A DNA stretch of 64,000 nt from Bacillota bacterium (GCA_023411555.1 JAEYOQ010000057.1:202122-266121), one strand, 5' to 3'. Counted from the stretch's first letter, positions 33,168-42,528 are shown. Program-made: numbers and translations. Notes: generated from the sequence alone by a model not told the origin.

Positions 33168-34187
33168 CTATTCTAGGATCGGAAGTTTACTTTCCATTGC
33201 TTCATAGACTTCAATCATTTTATCCGTCCATGCATCAAATTCCGGATCCGTTCTTTGATACTCCGGATGCTGCTCAATATATGCAAGGGTCATTCGTACT
33301 CCCTGATCAAACCGGATGGTTGCGTTAAAACCGGGAACAAGACGTTTGACTTTAGAATTATCAAAGATAACAGTATGTGCTTTATCACCGAGAAGACCGC
33401 CAATAAAGCTTGGACTTGCTTTGGCTAAGGTCTCGGAGGGGATATGGACTATGTTGGGCTTAACGCCCAGAGCGTCGCCGATAATAGCATATATCTGATT
33501 CCAGGTAAGGCTTTCATCCGAAGTGATCTGAACCGCTTCTCCGATGGCATGGATATTACCCACCAGACCGAGAAAAGCCTTTGCAAAATCGGAATTGTGA
33601 GTTACTGTCCAAAGGGAGTTCCCATCCCCATGTATAATTACCTTCTTACCCTGCTTCATACGGTTAATAACACTATAGCTGCCGTTCTTACCGTGTAGAG
33701 CCAGAGGAACATCAAAATAGCCATAGGTATGACTGGGACGAACAATTGTGATCGGGAAACCGTTATTTCGGTATTCCTCCATCAGGTATTCCTCGCAAGC
33801 AATCTTTTTTCTGGAGTACTCCCAGTAGGGATTGGACAGGGGAGTGCTCTCTGTAATGTAGGGGCTTGACAGAGGCTTCTGATAGGCGGAAGCAGAGCTG
33901 ATGAAGATGTACTGCTTCGTCTTGCCGGTAAAGAGACGCACATCTCTCTTTAATGCCTCTGTGTCAAAGGCAATAAACTGCGCCACAGCATCAAAAGTCA
34001 TATCCTGAAGCTTCTCTCTAACCTCGGCCTCGTTATTAATATCTGCTTCGATGATCTTAACACCATCCGGGACCAGCGCAGTGCGGTTACCACGGTTCAA
34101 TAGATATAAATCAAAGCCGTAGCTGGGAGCAAGCTGTGTGATCGCAGTACTGATGGTTCCGGTCCCTCCAATAAATAATACCTTCAT
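33168..34187 (-). CDS. NAD-dependent epimerase/dehydratase family protein
   Basis: A 339-residue extended SDR protein. The nucleotide-binding motif is MKVLFIGGTGTISTAITQLA, with glycine pattern GGTGTIS at residues 7-13. The Ser region is YIFISSASAYQKP near 95 and the catalytic Tyr-Lys are in YWEYSRKKIACEEYL near 125. The C-terminal part (SDESLTWNQIYAIIGDALGV) resembles dehydratases and isoflavone-reductase-like proteins common in Firmicutes, so a nucleotide-sugar substrate is not certain. An AAGGAGGAT lies upstream of the ATG. It leads a two-gene minus-strand unit with the Cof-type HAD gene. Confidence 0.85.
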   Translation of the reverse strand: MKVLFIGGTGTISTAITQLAPSYGFDLYLLNRGNRTALVPDGVKIIEADINNEAEVREKLQDMTFDAVAQFIAFDTEALKRDVRLFTGKTKQYIFISSASAYQKPLSSPYITESTPLSNPYWEYSRKKIACEEYLMEEYRNNGFPITIVRPSHTYGYFDVPLALHGKNGSYSVINRMKQGKKVIIHGDGNSLWTVTHNSDFAKAFLGLVGNIHAIGEAVQITSDESLTWNQIYAIIGDALGVKPNIVHIPSETLAKASPSFIGGLLGDKAHTVIFDNSKVKRLVPGFNATIRFDQGVRMTLAYIEQHPEYQRTDPEFDAWTDKMIEVYEAMESKLPILE

Positions 34188-34252
34188 AAGAATCCTCCTT
34201 GAAAAAAATTATAATATATATGTGATGCGAAACAAACTCAACCGGTCAATAG

Positions 34253-34276
34253 TGTGAATTAAAAAGCAATTCACAC
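34253..34276. repeat. GTGTGAATT hairpin (relative of the 4.1-kb repeats)
   Basis: GTGTGAATT and AATTCACAC form 9 perfect base pairs over the last codons of the GNAT gene. It has the same core as the 4105 and 4209 hairpins. No U-run follows on the minus strand. Confidence 0.45.
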
Positions 34277-34903
34277 ATCCTTCAGAGCTACTATAGTATC
34301 ATCGATCGGGTTCTTATTATAGTCCTCTTGTAGTAGTCCAAAGATATAATAGTCCGTCATGACATTCAGTATGGCCCCTTGCTTAATAAAGCCTTCCTGA
34401 GTGAAATTAAGCTTCTGGGCAACTCGGATAGAACCATGATTAGCGGCAAAGCAGCGTAGCTGAATGCGGGTCAATCCCATATATTCAAAGGCTAATTTGA
34501 CCATAGCTTGTCCAGCCTCAGAAGCAAAGCCCTTACCCCAATATTCCTTGTTGATGCGATATCCGATATCCGCCTGCTTCTTTAATCGAAAATCATAAAG
34601 CACAATCTCTCCGATGACCTTATGAGAATCCTTAAGCTCCATAAGCCAGGTCAGCTCACGGTGGGCACGGTACTCCTTCATAGTAGCGTTATAGTGATAA
34701 TCCAGCTTGACCTTCTTCTTTGGACGATGCCTACCATTGGTATCCTTTGATTCGTCATATAATCCCCAATAACGATATACACTGTAGTCATTGATGAACT
34801 CCAGACTATCATTTCCGTCGGAGGGACTATCGGTTATTTGGCGAAGAATTAATCGTTTCGTCTCAAGCTTCGGCAGCTTTTCAAAACATGCTTCATAGCT
34901 CAT
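34271..34903 (-). CDS. GNAT acetyltransferase (RimJ/RimL type)
   Basis: A 210-residue acetyltransferase of the RimJ/RimL group. It begins with the usual LETKRLILRQITDSPSDG and contains IGEIVLYDFRLKKQADIGYR, EYWGKGFASEAGQAMVKLAF (acetyl-CoA loop with G-K-G-F-A near 130) and LRCFAANHGSIRVAQKLNFT near 155. Family members acetylate ribosomal protein N termini, other proteins, or small molecules and antibiotics; which applies here is not visible. GAGGAGA lies about 6 bases before the ATG. A short hairpin (34253-34276) covers the stop codon. Monocistronic. Confidence 0.88.
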   Translation of the reverse strand: MSYEACFEKLPKLETKRLILRQITDSPSDGNDSLEFINDYSVYRYWGLYDESKDTNGRHRPKKKVKLDYHYNATMKEYRAHRELTWLMELKDSHKVIGEIVLYDFRLKKQADIGYRINKEYWGKGFASEAGQAMVKLAFEYMGLTRIQLRCFAANHGSIRVAQKLNFTQEGFIKQGAILNVMTDYYIFGLLQEDYNKNPIDDTIVALKDV

Positions 34904-35045
34904 CTGTATTCTCCTCTCGTTTCATGAGATGCCGTCTCTTTATATTATCCAACAAATTCTATTAATTATCAAGCTTTGTTATTACATTGGAATAGGGTGT
35001 CATAAGTCAATCTCATTCTATAGGATTGGAATCTTTGTGTTTATA

Positions 35046-35618
35046 TTATAAAAACTGATTCTCTATGAATATTTTTAGGCCTAGAGCAATTAGAACGATA
35101 CCACCCACCAGCCTGGCACGCAGACCTAATAAGGAACCGAATTTTTTGCCGATATATACGCCAAGGCCACAAAGAACAAAAGTAATCAGCCCGATCAGGA
35201 AGGCGGCGGGTAGGATATTGATATTTAGTACAGCAATACTAACACCGGCTGCCAAGGCGTCAATACTTGTAGCGATTCCCTGTAGCACAAGATTTCTCAT
35301 GCTAAACAGGTTTCGACTCATGCATATAGTTACGGTACCATGCCACTCCTTATAGGTATCGACCAGCATATTAATACCGATCGACCCGAGAAGCAGGAGA
35401 GCAAGCCAATGCTGGTAGAGACTTACGATGTCAGAAAAAACTTTTCCCAGAGTATATCCCAGCACCGGCATCAATGCTTGAAAAAATCCAAAGGTAAAAG
35501 CAGTTATTAGGGCATGCTTTTTTGTTACCTTATCACTGCACATGCCATTTGTTATGGCAACTGCAAAGGCATCCGTGGATAAACAAAGAGCAAGCAGGAC
35601 TAGTGTTATGAACCCCAT
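35046..35618 (-). CDS. mntP: Manganese efflux pump MntP
   Basis: A 190-residue membrane protein with six spans, the standard MntP length. It exports excess Mn2+ across the cell membrane. Conserved acidic residues lie in span 1 (LCLSTDAFAVAITNGM) and span 4 (GIATSIDALAAGVSIAVLNI), with the family motif AFTFGFFQALMPVLGYTLG between them. The ATG has GAAAGGAA about 7 bases upstream. In several bacteria mntP is controlled by a yybP-ykoY manganese riboswitch; I could not find that motif in the 240 bases upstream. It is divergent from the AEC carrier over a 466-base gap. Confidence 0.93.
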   Translation of the reverse strand: MGFITLVLLALCLSTDAFAVAITNGMCSDKVTKKHALITAFTFGFFQALMPVLGYTLGKVFSDIVSLYQHWLALLLLGSIGINMLVDTYKEWHGTVTICMSRNLFSMRNLVLQGIATSIDALAAGVSIAVLNINILPAAFLIGLITFVLCGLGVYIGKKFGSLLGLRARLVGGIVLIALGLKIFIENQFL

Positions 35619-36084
35619 ATTTATATTCCTTTCTTATCGGCAAAGGATATCGATGAAAAGCATAAAAAATCATGCATAGCCAAAATTCTGCCATACATGA
35701 ATCTCGTAGATTAAGGTAAGCCAGATTTCTTTCATAATCATCTTGTTGACTTGCCGCATATTAAATTGTATGCCGATTGCTCTATCATTTAGTACATTTC
35801 ACGCTTTGAAACATCAATTTTTATCAATTATGTTATGACAAGAATACGCACAATTGCTCATAGTTATTCCTATTTGTATATATATCCTACAATTTTATAT
35901 CCTCATTCCAGTTGAAAATTTACTTGCTACTCAGGGTAAAAGAGTGCATAATATATTATCGATCGCTATAATACGATAAAATATATGAATGATCCGCAAG
36001 CATATCCGTGTATATACGATCGAAGGCTAACACCATGAACAAGTTTTTATCATGGAATTATAGATAGGAAAGTAGGTTATATCC
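35619..36084. other. Divergent intergenic region between mntP and the AEC carrier
   Basis: 466 bases without a gene, very AT-rich. An imperfect inverted repeat (ATATATTATCG at 35951-35961 with CGATAAAATATAT at 35974-35986) could be an operator. Both genes must have promoters here, but no confident hexamer pair stands out. No riboswitch was recognised. Confidence 0.5.
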
Positions 36085-37032
36085 ATGTCTCTTGCAGCTA
36101 CCGCATTTTATCAAATTATAATTATGTTTCTACTTATTTTAATCGGTATTATATGTTATCGTATACGACTGATTGATCAGAACACGAATAAGAAACTCTC
36201 TGACATAGTACTTATGCTGGTAAGTCCAGTTCTAATAATCATATCATATCAAAGAGAATATGATGAAACCCTATTATCCGGACTATTCATATCGCTGATA
36301 CTGGCTGTGATTACTCATATCTTCGGAATTGTCATAGGCAAAGTGATGCTTCGTGGAGAAAAGCACCGGGAAAATCTTCCCATAGAGCAGTTTGCTGTGA
36401 TCTATTCAAATTGTGGTTTTATCGGGATACCCATGGCCGGAGGCCTTTTCGGAAGTGAGGGTGTGTTCTATATCACGGCGTATTTAACCATCTTCAACCT
36501 ATTAGTCTGGACCCATGGTGTCATCATCATGACCGGTAAAGGGGGATCCAAGTCCGATAAGAGGAATATTAAATCCATGGGGAAGGCTTTATTATCCCCT
36601 TCCATCATAGCAGCAGTGGTTGGCTTCCTTTTATTCATAACACGAATTATGCTGCCGGAAGTATTGAAAGATACCCTGACTTATATCAGTGATATGAATA
36701 CTCCTTTGGCGATGCTGGTTGCCGGTGTAACAATTGCACAGACAGATATTAAGAAGCTATTTGTAAAGCTTAGAATTTACTATATTTCTTTTATAAAGCT
36801 CCTGCTGATACCCATAGCCATGCTGTTTATCTTTCGATTATTTAATGTTCCGAATGTGGTGATACTGACATCAGTTTTGGCAGCAGCCTGCCCGACTGCT
36901 GCAACGGTCAATCTGTTTGCAATTCGCTATGAAAAGAATTATCTTTATGCTTCTGAGCTATTTGCCGTATCAACCATCACTTCGATGGTTACGATACCTT
37001 TTGTAATGTATATCTCCAATCTTCTTCTTTAG
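36085..37032 (+). CDS. AEC (auxin efflux carrier) family transporter
   Basis: A 315-residue membrane protein with about ten spans in two halves, of the AEC family. Bacterial relatives include malate and other organic acid carriers. Features: LILIGIICYRIRLIDQNTNK near 17, NCGFIGIPMAGGLFGSEGVF near 109 (the conserved N-x-G-x-x-G-I-P crossover) and the C-terminal AAACPTAATVNLFAIRYEKN near 270, both usual landmarks. The ATG is preceded by a weak AGTAGG. The substrate is unknown. No terminator is evident downstream, and the next gene has its own promoter. Confidence 0.9.
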   Translation: MSLAATAFYQIIIMFLLILIGIICYRIRLIDQNTNKKLSDIVLMLVSPVLIIISYQREYDETLLSGLFISLILAVITHIFGIVIGKVMLRGEKHRENLPIEQFAVIYSNCGFIGIPMAGGLFGSEGVFYITAYLTIFNLLVWTHGVIIMTGKGGSKSDKRNIKSMGKALLSPSIIAAVVGFLLFITRIMLPEVLKDTLTYISDMNTPLAMLVAGVTIAQTDIKKLFVKLRIYYISFIKLLLIPIAMLFIFRLFNVPNVVILTSVLAAACPTAATVNLFAIRYEKNYLYASELFAVSTITSMVTIPFVMYISNLLL

Positions 37033-37163
37033 GATAGGATGATGTTTAGCTAGGCTGTGAACCGTAGCATACTTTTTGTGGATAAAAATGTAGTTATATT
37101 GTAGCTTGCGATGTGTAGGAATGTATTGTAAAATAGATGTCAGGTGTAAATACTGTAAAATAA

Positions 37164-37193
37164 TTGACACAAAATCCTTACAGTGAATAAATT
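37164..37193 (+). promoter_or_regulatory. Candidate degV promoter
   Basis: TTGACA (37164-37169), 18-base spacer, TAAATT (37188-37193), in the 328-base gap between the AEC gene and degV. An imperfect hairpin (GTGTGAAGATA with TTATCACAC, 37198-37224) lies just downstream of the expected start point and resembles the GTGTGAATT hairpins elsewhere in the window. Confidence 0.5.
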
Positions 37194-37360
37194 AGTAGTG
37201 TGAAGATATAAAAGCAATTATCACACTTGGTACAAACAGTTTCAAAGGTTAGTAATAAATACTTCCCTTTATCAGTGTATACTTGCGAGGTGCTAGGTTA
37301 AATAGCAGGTACGAGGAGCAGATATCAGGTTGAAAATGAAAAATAAAGGAGCTATATACG

Positions 37361-38236
37361 ATGAGCGATTATGTAATCGTCAGTGATGCAACACTGGATC
37401 TACCAGCGAGTGTTATCAATGAATACGATATAAAAGTAATTCCTATGGGAGTTAGTATAGATAATGAGGAGTTTAATCATTATCCGGATGAAAGAGAGTT
37501 ACCGATTGAGGACTTTTACCAGAAGCTGAAGAATGGAGCTGTTGCTCATACAACACAGATTACTCCCGCGGTTTTCATGGAGTATTTTGAGGATATATTA
37601 AAGAAGGGTATGGATATTTTGTACATAGCCTTTTCATCTGGACTAAGTGGTACATTTAATACCTCGCAGGTTGTAATACGTGATCTGATGGAGGATTATC
37701 CTGAGCGGAAGATCTATAGTATCGATTCCTTGTGTGCTTCTATCGGTGAGGGACTCCTGGTTATGAATGCAGCTATGAAGAAACAGCAGGGAATGAATAT
37801 AGACGAACTTAAGGAATGGGTAGAAGAAAATAAAAGAGGCCCTCGTCATTGGTTCACAGTTAAGGATTTATTTTTCTTAAAGCGTGGAGGCAGGATCAGC
37901 TCCATAGAGGCGATGGTAGGTACCGCCTTAAAGATTCGTCCGGTACTCAGTACGGATCAGGCAGGTAAGCTATCCGTAGTGACAAAAATTCGTGGTACCA
38001 AAGCTGAACTTGATTTTATGCTTTCTAAGCTGGAGGAGGAAGGAACACAACTAGCATCCCAAACTATTATTATCGGTCATGGTGATGATCTGGAACAAGC
38101 TATGGAACTTAAAGAGTTGATTCAAAGCAGAGTAACGGTTAAGGACATTATCATCTCGAAGATAGGACCTGTGATCGGTACTCATACTGGTCCTGGTATG
38201 CTTGCTCTTGTTTTTATGGGTGTTGAAAGCAAATAG
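37361..38236 (+). CDS. DegV/FakB-type fatty acid-binding protein
   Basis: A 291-residue DegV family protein. These proteins bind one fatty acid and, as FakB, present it to the kinase FakA to make acyl-phosphate for phospholipid synthesis. Typical blocks: IVSDATLDLPASVINEYDIK at the N terminus, AHTTQITPAVFMEYFED, YIAFSSGLSGTFNTSQVV (ligand loop) near residue 88, KDLFFLKRGGRISSIEAMVG near 168, and SKIGPVIGTHTGPGMLALVF at the end. AAAGGAG lies about 10 bases before the ATG. Monocistronic behind a candidate promoter. The bound fatty acid and partner kinase gene are not visible. Confidence 0.92.
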   Translation: MSDYVIVSDATLDLPASVINEYDIKVIPMGVSIDNEEFNHYPDERELPIEDFYQKLKNGAVAHTTQITPAVFMEYFEDILKKGMDILYIAFSSGLSGTFNTSQVVIRDLMEDYPERKIYSIDSLCASIGEGLLVMNAAMKKQQGMNIDELKEWVEENKRGPRHWFTVKDLFFLKRGGRISSIEAMVGTALKIRPVLSTDQAGKLSVVTKIRGTKAELDFMLSKLEEEGTQLASQTIIIGHGDDLEQAMELKELIQSRVTVKDIIISKIGPVIGTHTGPGMLALVFMGVESK

Positions 38237-38295
38237 ATGGGATGAGAATTAATAATACAGAAGTTGATAAATGTTTGTAAAGTGATGGAATTTAT

Positions 38296-38324
38296 TTGAT
38301 TTCATACATTGAATTAAGTATAAT
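38296..38324 (+). promoter_or_regulatory. Promoter of the SpoU methyltransferase gene
   Basis: TTGATT (38296-38301), 17-base spacer, TATAAT (38319-38324). Transcription would start near 38331. Confidence 0.7.
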
Positions 38325-38332
38325 AAAAGAAA

Positions 38333-38362
38333 GATCGTATCGTAAAGAGTATGATACGATCT
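38333..38362 (+). other. 5'-terminal hairpin in the methyltransferase leader
   Basis: A 12-bp stem (AAAGATCGTATC and complement) followed by TTTTGTGT. It is positioned at the very 5' end of the predicted transcript. It may protect the mRNA or act as an early terminator. Confidence 0.6.
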
Positions 38363-38393
38363 TTTGTGTATCAGTAGTTCGGAGGTTAATGAC

Positions 38394-39140
38394 GTGAAGT
38401 ATGATAATACAAGCAGTATAGAACAAAGCCAGATAAAGCCATATAAAAAGGATGCGGAATATTCCTACACCTTAGGTGCCTTCCCGACCTATGAGCTGAT
38501 TAAGGCAAGACCGGAGAGTGTCAAAAGGATTCTTGTGGATACCAGTTTTACCGACCAGGATAGTCTTAGAAAGCTCTGTGATGATAATAGGCTTACCATG
38601 GAGTTTAATAATAAATTAATCAAAAAGCTCAGTGATAAGGAAAACTGCTATGTAGTCGGTATCTTTAATAAATACGAAGGTAAGCTCTCTGCTAATCGAC
38701 CGCATATCGTGTTAGTAAATCCAAGTAATATGGGTAATCTTGGAACAATACTTCGAACAGCAGTGGGCTTTGGGATATATGATATTGCAATCATATTACC
38801 TGGAGCCGATATTTTTCATCCAAAGACAGTCCGTTCATCAATGGGTGCGGTTTTTAGGTTGAATTTTCATCACTATGAGAGCTTTGAAGATTATCGAAGA
38901 GAGTTTGGAGAACATGAGGTGTTCACCTTTATGCTAAACGGTGAGAATACTCTGACACTACAGGATTGTCCCAAAGCAGAGCTTTTCTCTCTAGTCTTTG
39001 GGAATGAAGCAACAGGGCTTGCGGATTCGTACCTCAAGGTTGGAACCAGTATCTATATTCCCCAGTCGCCGGATGTGGATTCTCTGAATCTTACCATCGC
39101 AGTGGGAATTGGAGCATATATTTTTACAAATCAAAAATAA
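38394..39140 (+). CDS. TrmH/SpoU family RNA 2'-O-methyltransferase
   Basis: A 248-residue SPOUT methyltransferase that uses S-adenosylmethionine to methylate ribose in tRNA or rRNA. Motif 1 is IVLVNPSNMGNLGTILRTAV near residue 110, motif 2 LFSLVFGNEATGLADSYL near 202, and motif 3 IPQSPDVDSLNLTIAVGIGA near 223. The N-terminal part of about 100 residues should position the RNA. The exact nucleotide target cannot be assigned. The start is a GTG at 38394 with GGAGG 8 bases upstream; the frame opens earlier at 38364, within the leader hairpin. It has a strong promoter at 38296-38324. Confidence 0.9.
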   Translation: MKYDNTSSIEQSQIKPYKKDAEYSYTLGAFPTYELIKARPESVKRILVDTSFTDQDSLRKLCDDNRLTMEFNNKLIKKLSDKENCYVVGIFNKYEGKLSANRPHIVLVNPSNMGNLGTILRTAVGFGIYDIAIILPGADIFHPKTVRSSMGAVFRLNFHHYESFEDYRREFGEHEVFTFMLNGENTLTLQDCPKAELFSLVFGNEATGLADSYLKVGTSIYIPQSPDVDSLNLTIAVGIGAYIFTNQK

Positions 39141-39179
39141 TATGGGGTTGCCTGCAAAAGCAGGCAAAAAGGAGGAAGT

Positions 39180-40475
39180 ATGAGACTAAACTATAAGCGG
39201 ACTTTCTTTGTGGGGCTTGCATTTATGTCTATTTGTTGTTTTTGGCAGTTGTACGACAATATTATTCCTTTGATGCTTAAGAATACCTTCGGTCTAGGCG
39301 AAACAGTGATCGGTATATTAATGGCCTTGGATAATATCTTAGCTCTGTTCTTATTACCTTTATTCGGTTCTTTGTCGGATAAGATAGATACTCCCTTGGG
39401 TAAGAGAACGCCTTTTATTATCGGAGGTACCTTTGTAGCAGTGGTAGCTATGACCTTTATTCCAATTGCGAATAAAGAAGCCAGTATAATCTTATTTCTG
39501 GTGTTTTTGGGAATAGTACTGATAGCTATGGGATCCTACCGATCTCCTTCTGTGGCCTTGATGCCGGATCTGACCCCCAAGCCTTTGAGAAGTAAGGCAA
39601 ATTCCATTATTAACCTAATGGGGGCCTTCGGCGGTGTTTATACCCTGATTATGATTAAACTATTAGTAAAGGAAGGGACGAATTATCAGGCTGTATTCTT
39701 TTCTGTATCGGGTATTATGGTAATTGCGGTAGTATTATTGGTGATTACAGTCCGTGAAAAAAAGATTGCTGCAACCATTGATCTGGAAGCCGGAGCGGTA
39801 CATAATAACGAAAAAATGCAGGCGAAGAATGAAGCTACAGCTTCAGCTGACAGTGATAAAATGCCGGCTGATGTTAAGAAAAGCTTTATTTTCTTGTTGT
39901 CCTCTATTTTCCTTTGGTTTACAGCCTATAACGCAGTCACTACAGCTTACTCCAGATATGTAGAGCAGGTTTGGAATCTAAAGGCCGGCGGTTTTGCTGA
40001 TTCTCTGCTGGTTGCAACGATAGTAGCTATTTTCAGCTATATTCCCATCGGTATCATAGCTACAAGAATCGGAAGAAGGAAAACGATTATTGCAGGTATT
40101 GTAATGATGACTGCTTCTTATTTATGCGGTGCGTTATTTACGGAGTACTCCGTACTGATCAATGTGGTGTTTGCCTTTACCGGTATTGGGTGGGCTGCAA
40201 TCAATGTTAATTCCTATCCGATGGTAGTTGAGATGTGTAAGGGCTCGGATATCGGCAAATATACCGGTTTATATTACACCTTCTCTATGTCGGCGCAGAC
40301 TTTGACTCCGATTGTCTCAGGCGCCTTACTGCAATATGTCTCTTATCGTACCCTGTTTCCTTATGCAGTGGTATTTTCAGTGGCGTCCTTATGCACTATG
40401 CTATTTGTAAAGCATGGAGATTCCAGACCTATGAGAAAAAAGGATTTGATAGAGAATTTTGATTCGGAGGATTAA
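39180..40475 (+). CDS. SLC45-type MFS transporter
   Basis: A 431-residue major facilitator with 12 spans. It resembles the SLC45/glycoside-pentoside group: first span FVGLAFMSICCFWQLYDNII, loop 2-3 GSLSDKIDTPLGKRTPFIIG (R-x-P motif), SVALMPDLTPKPLRSKANSI near 125, and TRIGRRKTIIAGIVMMTASY in the second half. A soluble middle loop near 195-230 is rich in Ala and Lys. It probably imports a sugar or glycoside with protons or sodium; the substrate is unknown. AAAAAGGAGG lies 5 bases before the ATG, directly preceded by a small hairpin (GCCTGC/GCAGGC, 39150-39165). Confidence 0.88.
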   Translation: MRLNYKRTFFVGLAFMSICCFWQLYDNIIPLMLKNTFGLGETVIGILMALDNILALFLLPLFGSLSDKIDTPLGKRTPFIIGGTFVAVVAMTFIPIANKEASIILFLVFLGIVLIAMGSYRSPSVALMPDLTPKPLRSKANSIINLMGAFGGVYTLIMIKLLVKEGTNYQAVFFSVSGIMVIAVVLLVITVREKKIAATIDLEAGAVHNNEKMQAKNEATASADSDKMPADVKKSFIFLLSSIFLWFTAYNAVTTAYSRYVEQVWNLKAGGFADSLLVATIVAIFSYIPIGIIATRIGRRKTIIAGIVMMTASYLCGALFTEYSVLINVVFAFTGIGWAAINVNSYPMVVEMCKGSDIGKYTGLYYTFSMSAQTLTPIVSGALLQYVSYRTLFPYAVVFSVASLCTMLFVKHGDSRPMRKKDLIENFDSED

Positions 40476-40522
40476 GTAACTCCTATAAATAATTAATAAG
40501 TACTTGCAGCTGGGAGGCTATT

Positions 40523-41362
40523 ATGTTACTAAAGGTTATCATAATTATTATCTTAATTATTACCGTATTATACCTTCTGGCAGTCATGCCAAAGCTTAAG
40601 CGGAACAAGAATATCAAAGACATGGATGGTTGGCTCTATGCCCATCGTGGACTTCATAATAATGAAACAGATGCACCGGAGAATTCTCGGAAAGCCTTCG
40701 CCCTAGCAGTGGAAAAGGGCTATGGAATAGAGCTCGATGTTCAGCTGACCAAGGATCAAATTCCGATTGTATTACATGATTATAATTTAAAAAGAGCTTG
40801 TAATTCGGAGGTAGAGGTATCATCTCTGACCTACGAAGAGCTGCAGGCCTATCCTTTGTTCCAATCTCAGGAGAGAATTCCAACCTTGAAGGAGGTCTTG
40901 GAGCTGGTGAATGGAAGGGTGCCGTTAATCATAGAGCTGAAGATACCCTGGAGAGCAGATCCGCTATGTAGCAAGGTAGCTGAACTGCTTGAGGGCTACA
41001 AAGGCTTCTATGTAATCGAATCCTTTAATCCCTTTGGCCTTATGTGGTACAGAAAGCATCATCCCGAGGTAATTCGCGGTCAACTGTCAACAGACTTTAT
41101 CAAGGAGAAGATAGAGGGAAATGTGGTCCAATACTTCCTGTTAAAGCATTTGCTGTTGAATTTTCTTACAAAACCGGATTTTATTGCATTTCATCATGTG
41201 TATAAAACTGCATTATCCTTTACGATTTGCCGTAAGCTGTTTCGGACGAAGCCTGTAGCCTGGACCATTCAGACAGAGGAGCAGTTGAAGGGCAGTCAAA
41301 GATATTTTGAGCTTTTTATATTTGATAGTTTTATTCCACAAGGAAAAGATCATCTAAGATAA
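40523..41362 (+). CDS. Membrane-anchored glycerophosphodiester phosphodiesterase
   Basis: A 279-residue GDPD-family enzyme with one N-terminal span (about residues 2-21) and a TIM-barrel domain. The catalytic HR...E/D signature is clear: YAHRGLHNNETDAPENSRKA near 39 and GIELDVQLTKDQIPIVLHDY near 68 (metal-binding Glu and Asp, catalytic His). The block LTYEELQAYPLFQSQERIPT near 104 and LIIELKIPW near 134 (metal-binding Glu) complete it. It hydrolyses deacylated phospholipids or teichoic-acid-type polyglycerolphosphate to glycerol 3-phosphate. The anchor places the domain either in the cytoplasm or outside; the basic residues KLKRNK after the span favour inside. GGGAGG lies 6 bases before the ATG. 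Confidence 0.9.
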   Translation: MLLKVIIIIILIITVLYLLAVMPKLKRNKNIKDMDGWLYAHRGLHNNETDAPENSRKAFALAVEKGYGIELDVQLTKDQIPIVLHDYNLKRACNSEVEVSSLTYEELQAYPLFQSQERIPTLKEVLELVNGRVPLIIELKIPWRADPLCSKVAELLEGYKGFYVIESFNPFGLMWYRKHHPEVIRGQLSTDFIKEKIEGNVVQYFLLKHLLLNFLTKPDFIAFHHVYKTALSFTICRKLFRTKPVAWTIQTEEQLKGSQRYFELFIFDSFIPQGKDHLR

Positions 41363-41381
41363 TAAAATAATTTGAAAACTG

Positions 41382-41442
41382 GCTCTATGCCTGTGATGGA
41401 GATTGTGTTCGTACCAATCATCTCACAGCATAGAGCTTTTTA
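41382..41442 (+). terminator. Terminator after the GDPD gene
   Basis: GCTCTATGCCTGTGAT pairs with its near-complement ending GCATAGAGC (to 41436), followed by TTTTTAT. Confidence 0.88.
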
Positions 41443-41584
41443 TCGTTTCTGGTTTTATATCGAAAATAATTACCCAATAAATCGCTTTAGGGAGTATTAG
41501 AATAATACATTAATAATTGGAGATGATGAATTTATATATGTAACTTTAGTCACAGAGTCGCCTAGCGGCATTATGAGGGTATAT

Positions 41585-42526
41585 ATGAAGATAATTATAG
41601 GAATATGGTTATTTGAATGGCTTTGGTGCTTGTCAAATATGATAATTAAGCCTAGGATGCTGCCTTATGGAAAGGGTTATCAAAGAGAGATTAATTGTAA
41701 TAGGATAGACTCGGAGGAATACTATTCCTGGGAAAAAGAGATTTTTACACTAAAGTCTGATTATGGATACCGCTTATCCTGTGAGCTACTAGATGGCAGA
41801 AGCCAGGTTGTTAAAGAGGACGTAGCTTCAGAAGTGAAGGATAAGCCGGAAAAAATTGCTATCTTATGCCATGGATTCGGATATGCAAAATATAGTGGGA
41901 TCAAATATGCAAAGATGTTCTTTCGCTTAGGGTACCGGGTTATTATCTACGATCACCGCAATCATGGTTACAGTGGAAAGGCATATACCTCCATGGGATT
42001 TTATGAGAGGTATGATTTGAAAAAGCTGGTAGATTGGTGCTATGAGCGTTTTGGAGAGAAATGCATCATAGTAACCCATGGGGAATCTATGGGTGCTGCT
42101 ACAGTATTAATGCATTTGGGGATTGATCGCAGGGTGAACTTTGCAATTGCAGATTGTGCTTATTCTGATTTAACACAGCTATTATGCCATCAATTAAAGC
42201 AGTATTACCATTTACCCTGCTTTCTCCTGCCGATAGAGAGCTTTATTACCTATCTGCGGGCGGGCTTTTGGTTTAACGAAGTATCGCCAATCCGTGTGGT
42301 CCGTCATTCTCTAACTCCTGTTTTATTTATTCATGGAAAAATCGATAATCTGGTTCCCGCAGATATGACAAGGCAGATGTATCATAATAAGAAGAGATTT
42401 AAGGCAATGTATCTGGTTGCCGGTGCGAAGCATGCCGAGAGCTATTGTAAGAATAAAGAGAGATATGAGAAGGTAGTAGAACGATTTCTGAAACGGTATG
42501 AAGGAAATATCCGAAAAATTAATTAA
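41585..42526 (+). CDS. Alpha/beta hydrolase with N-terminal membrane segment
   Basis: A 313-residue alpha/beta hydrolase. The nucleophile elbow is VTHGESMGAATVLMHLG near residue 155 (Ser in G-E-S-M-G), the oxyanion region IAILCHGFGYAKYSGIKYAK near 90, the acid in VLFIHGKIDNLVPADM near 255 and the His in VAGAKHAESYCKN near 282. A hydrophobic N terminus (IIIGIWLFEWLWCLSNMII) likely anchors it, as in YqkD/BEM46-type proteins. The substrate is unknown. The ATG at 41585 has GAGGG 5 bases upstream; the ATG at 41573 in the same frame overlaps that site. It is a single gene between two terminators. Confidence 0.88.
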   Translation: MKIIIGIWLFEWLWCLSNMIIKPRMLPYGKGYQREINCNRIDSEEYYSWEKEIFTLKSDYGYRLSCELLDGRSQVVKEDVASEVKDKPEKIAILCHGFGYAKYSGIKYAKMFFRLGYRVIIYDHRNHGYSGKAYTSMGFYERYDLKKLVDWCYERFGEKCIIVTHGESMGAATVLMHLGIDRRVNFAIADCAYSDLTQLLCHQLKQYYHLPCFLLPIESFITYLRAGFWFNEVSPIRVVRHSLTPVLFIHGKIDNLVPADMTRQMYHNKKRFKAMYLVAGAKHAESYCKNKERYEKVVERFLKRYEGNIRKIN

Positions 42527-42528
42527 AT

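Noticed and set aside
35619..35880. yybP-ykoY manganese riboswitch upstream of mntP
   Set aside because: Expected from family knowledge, but the conserved purine-rich core was not found on the minus strand.
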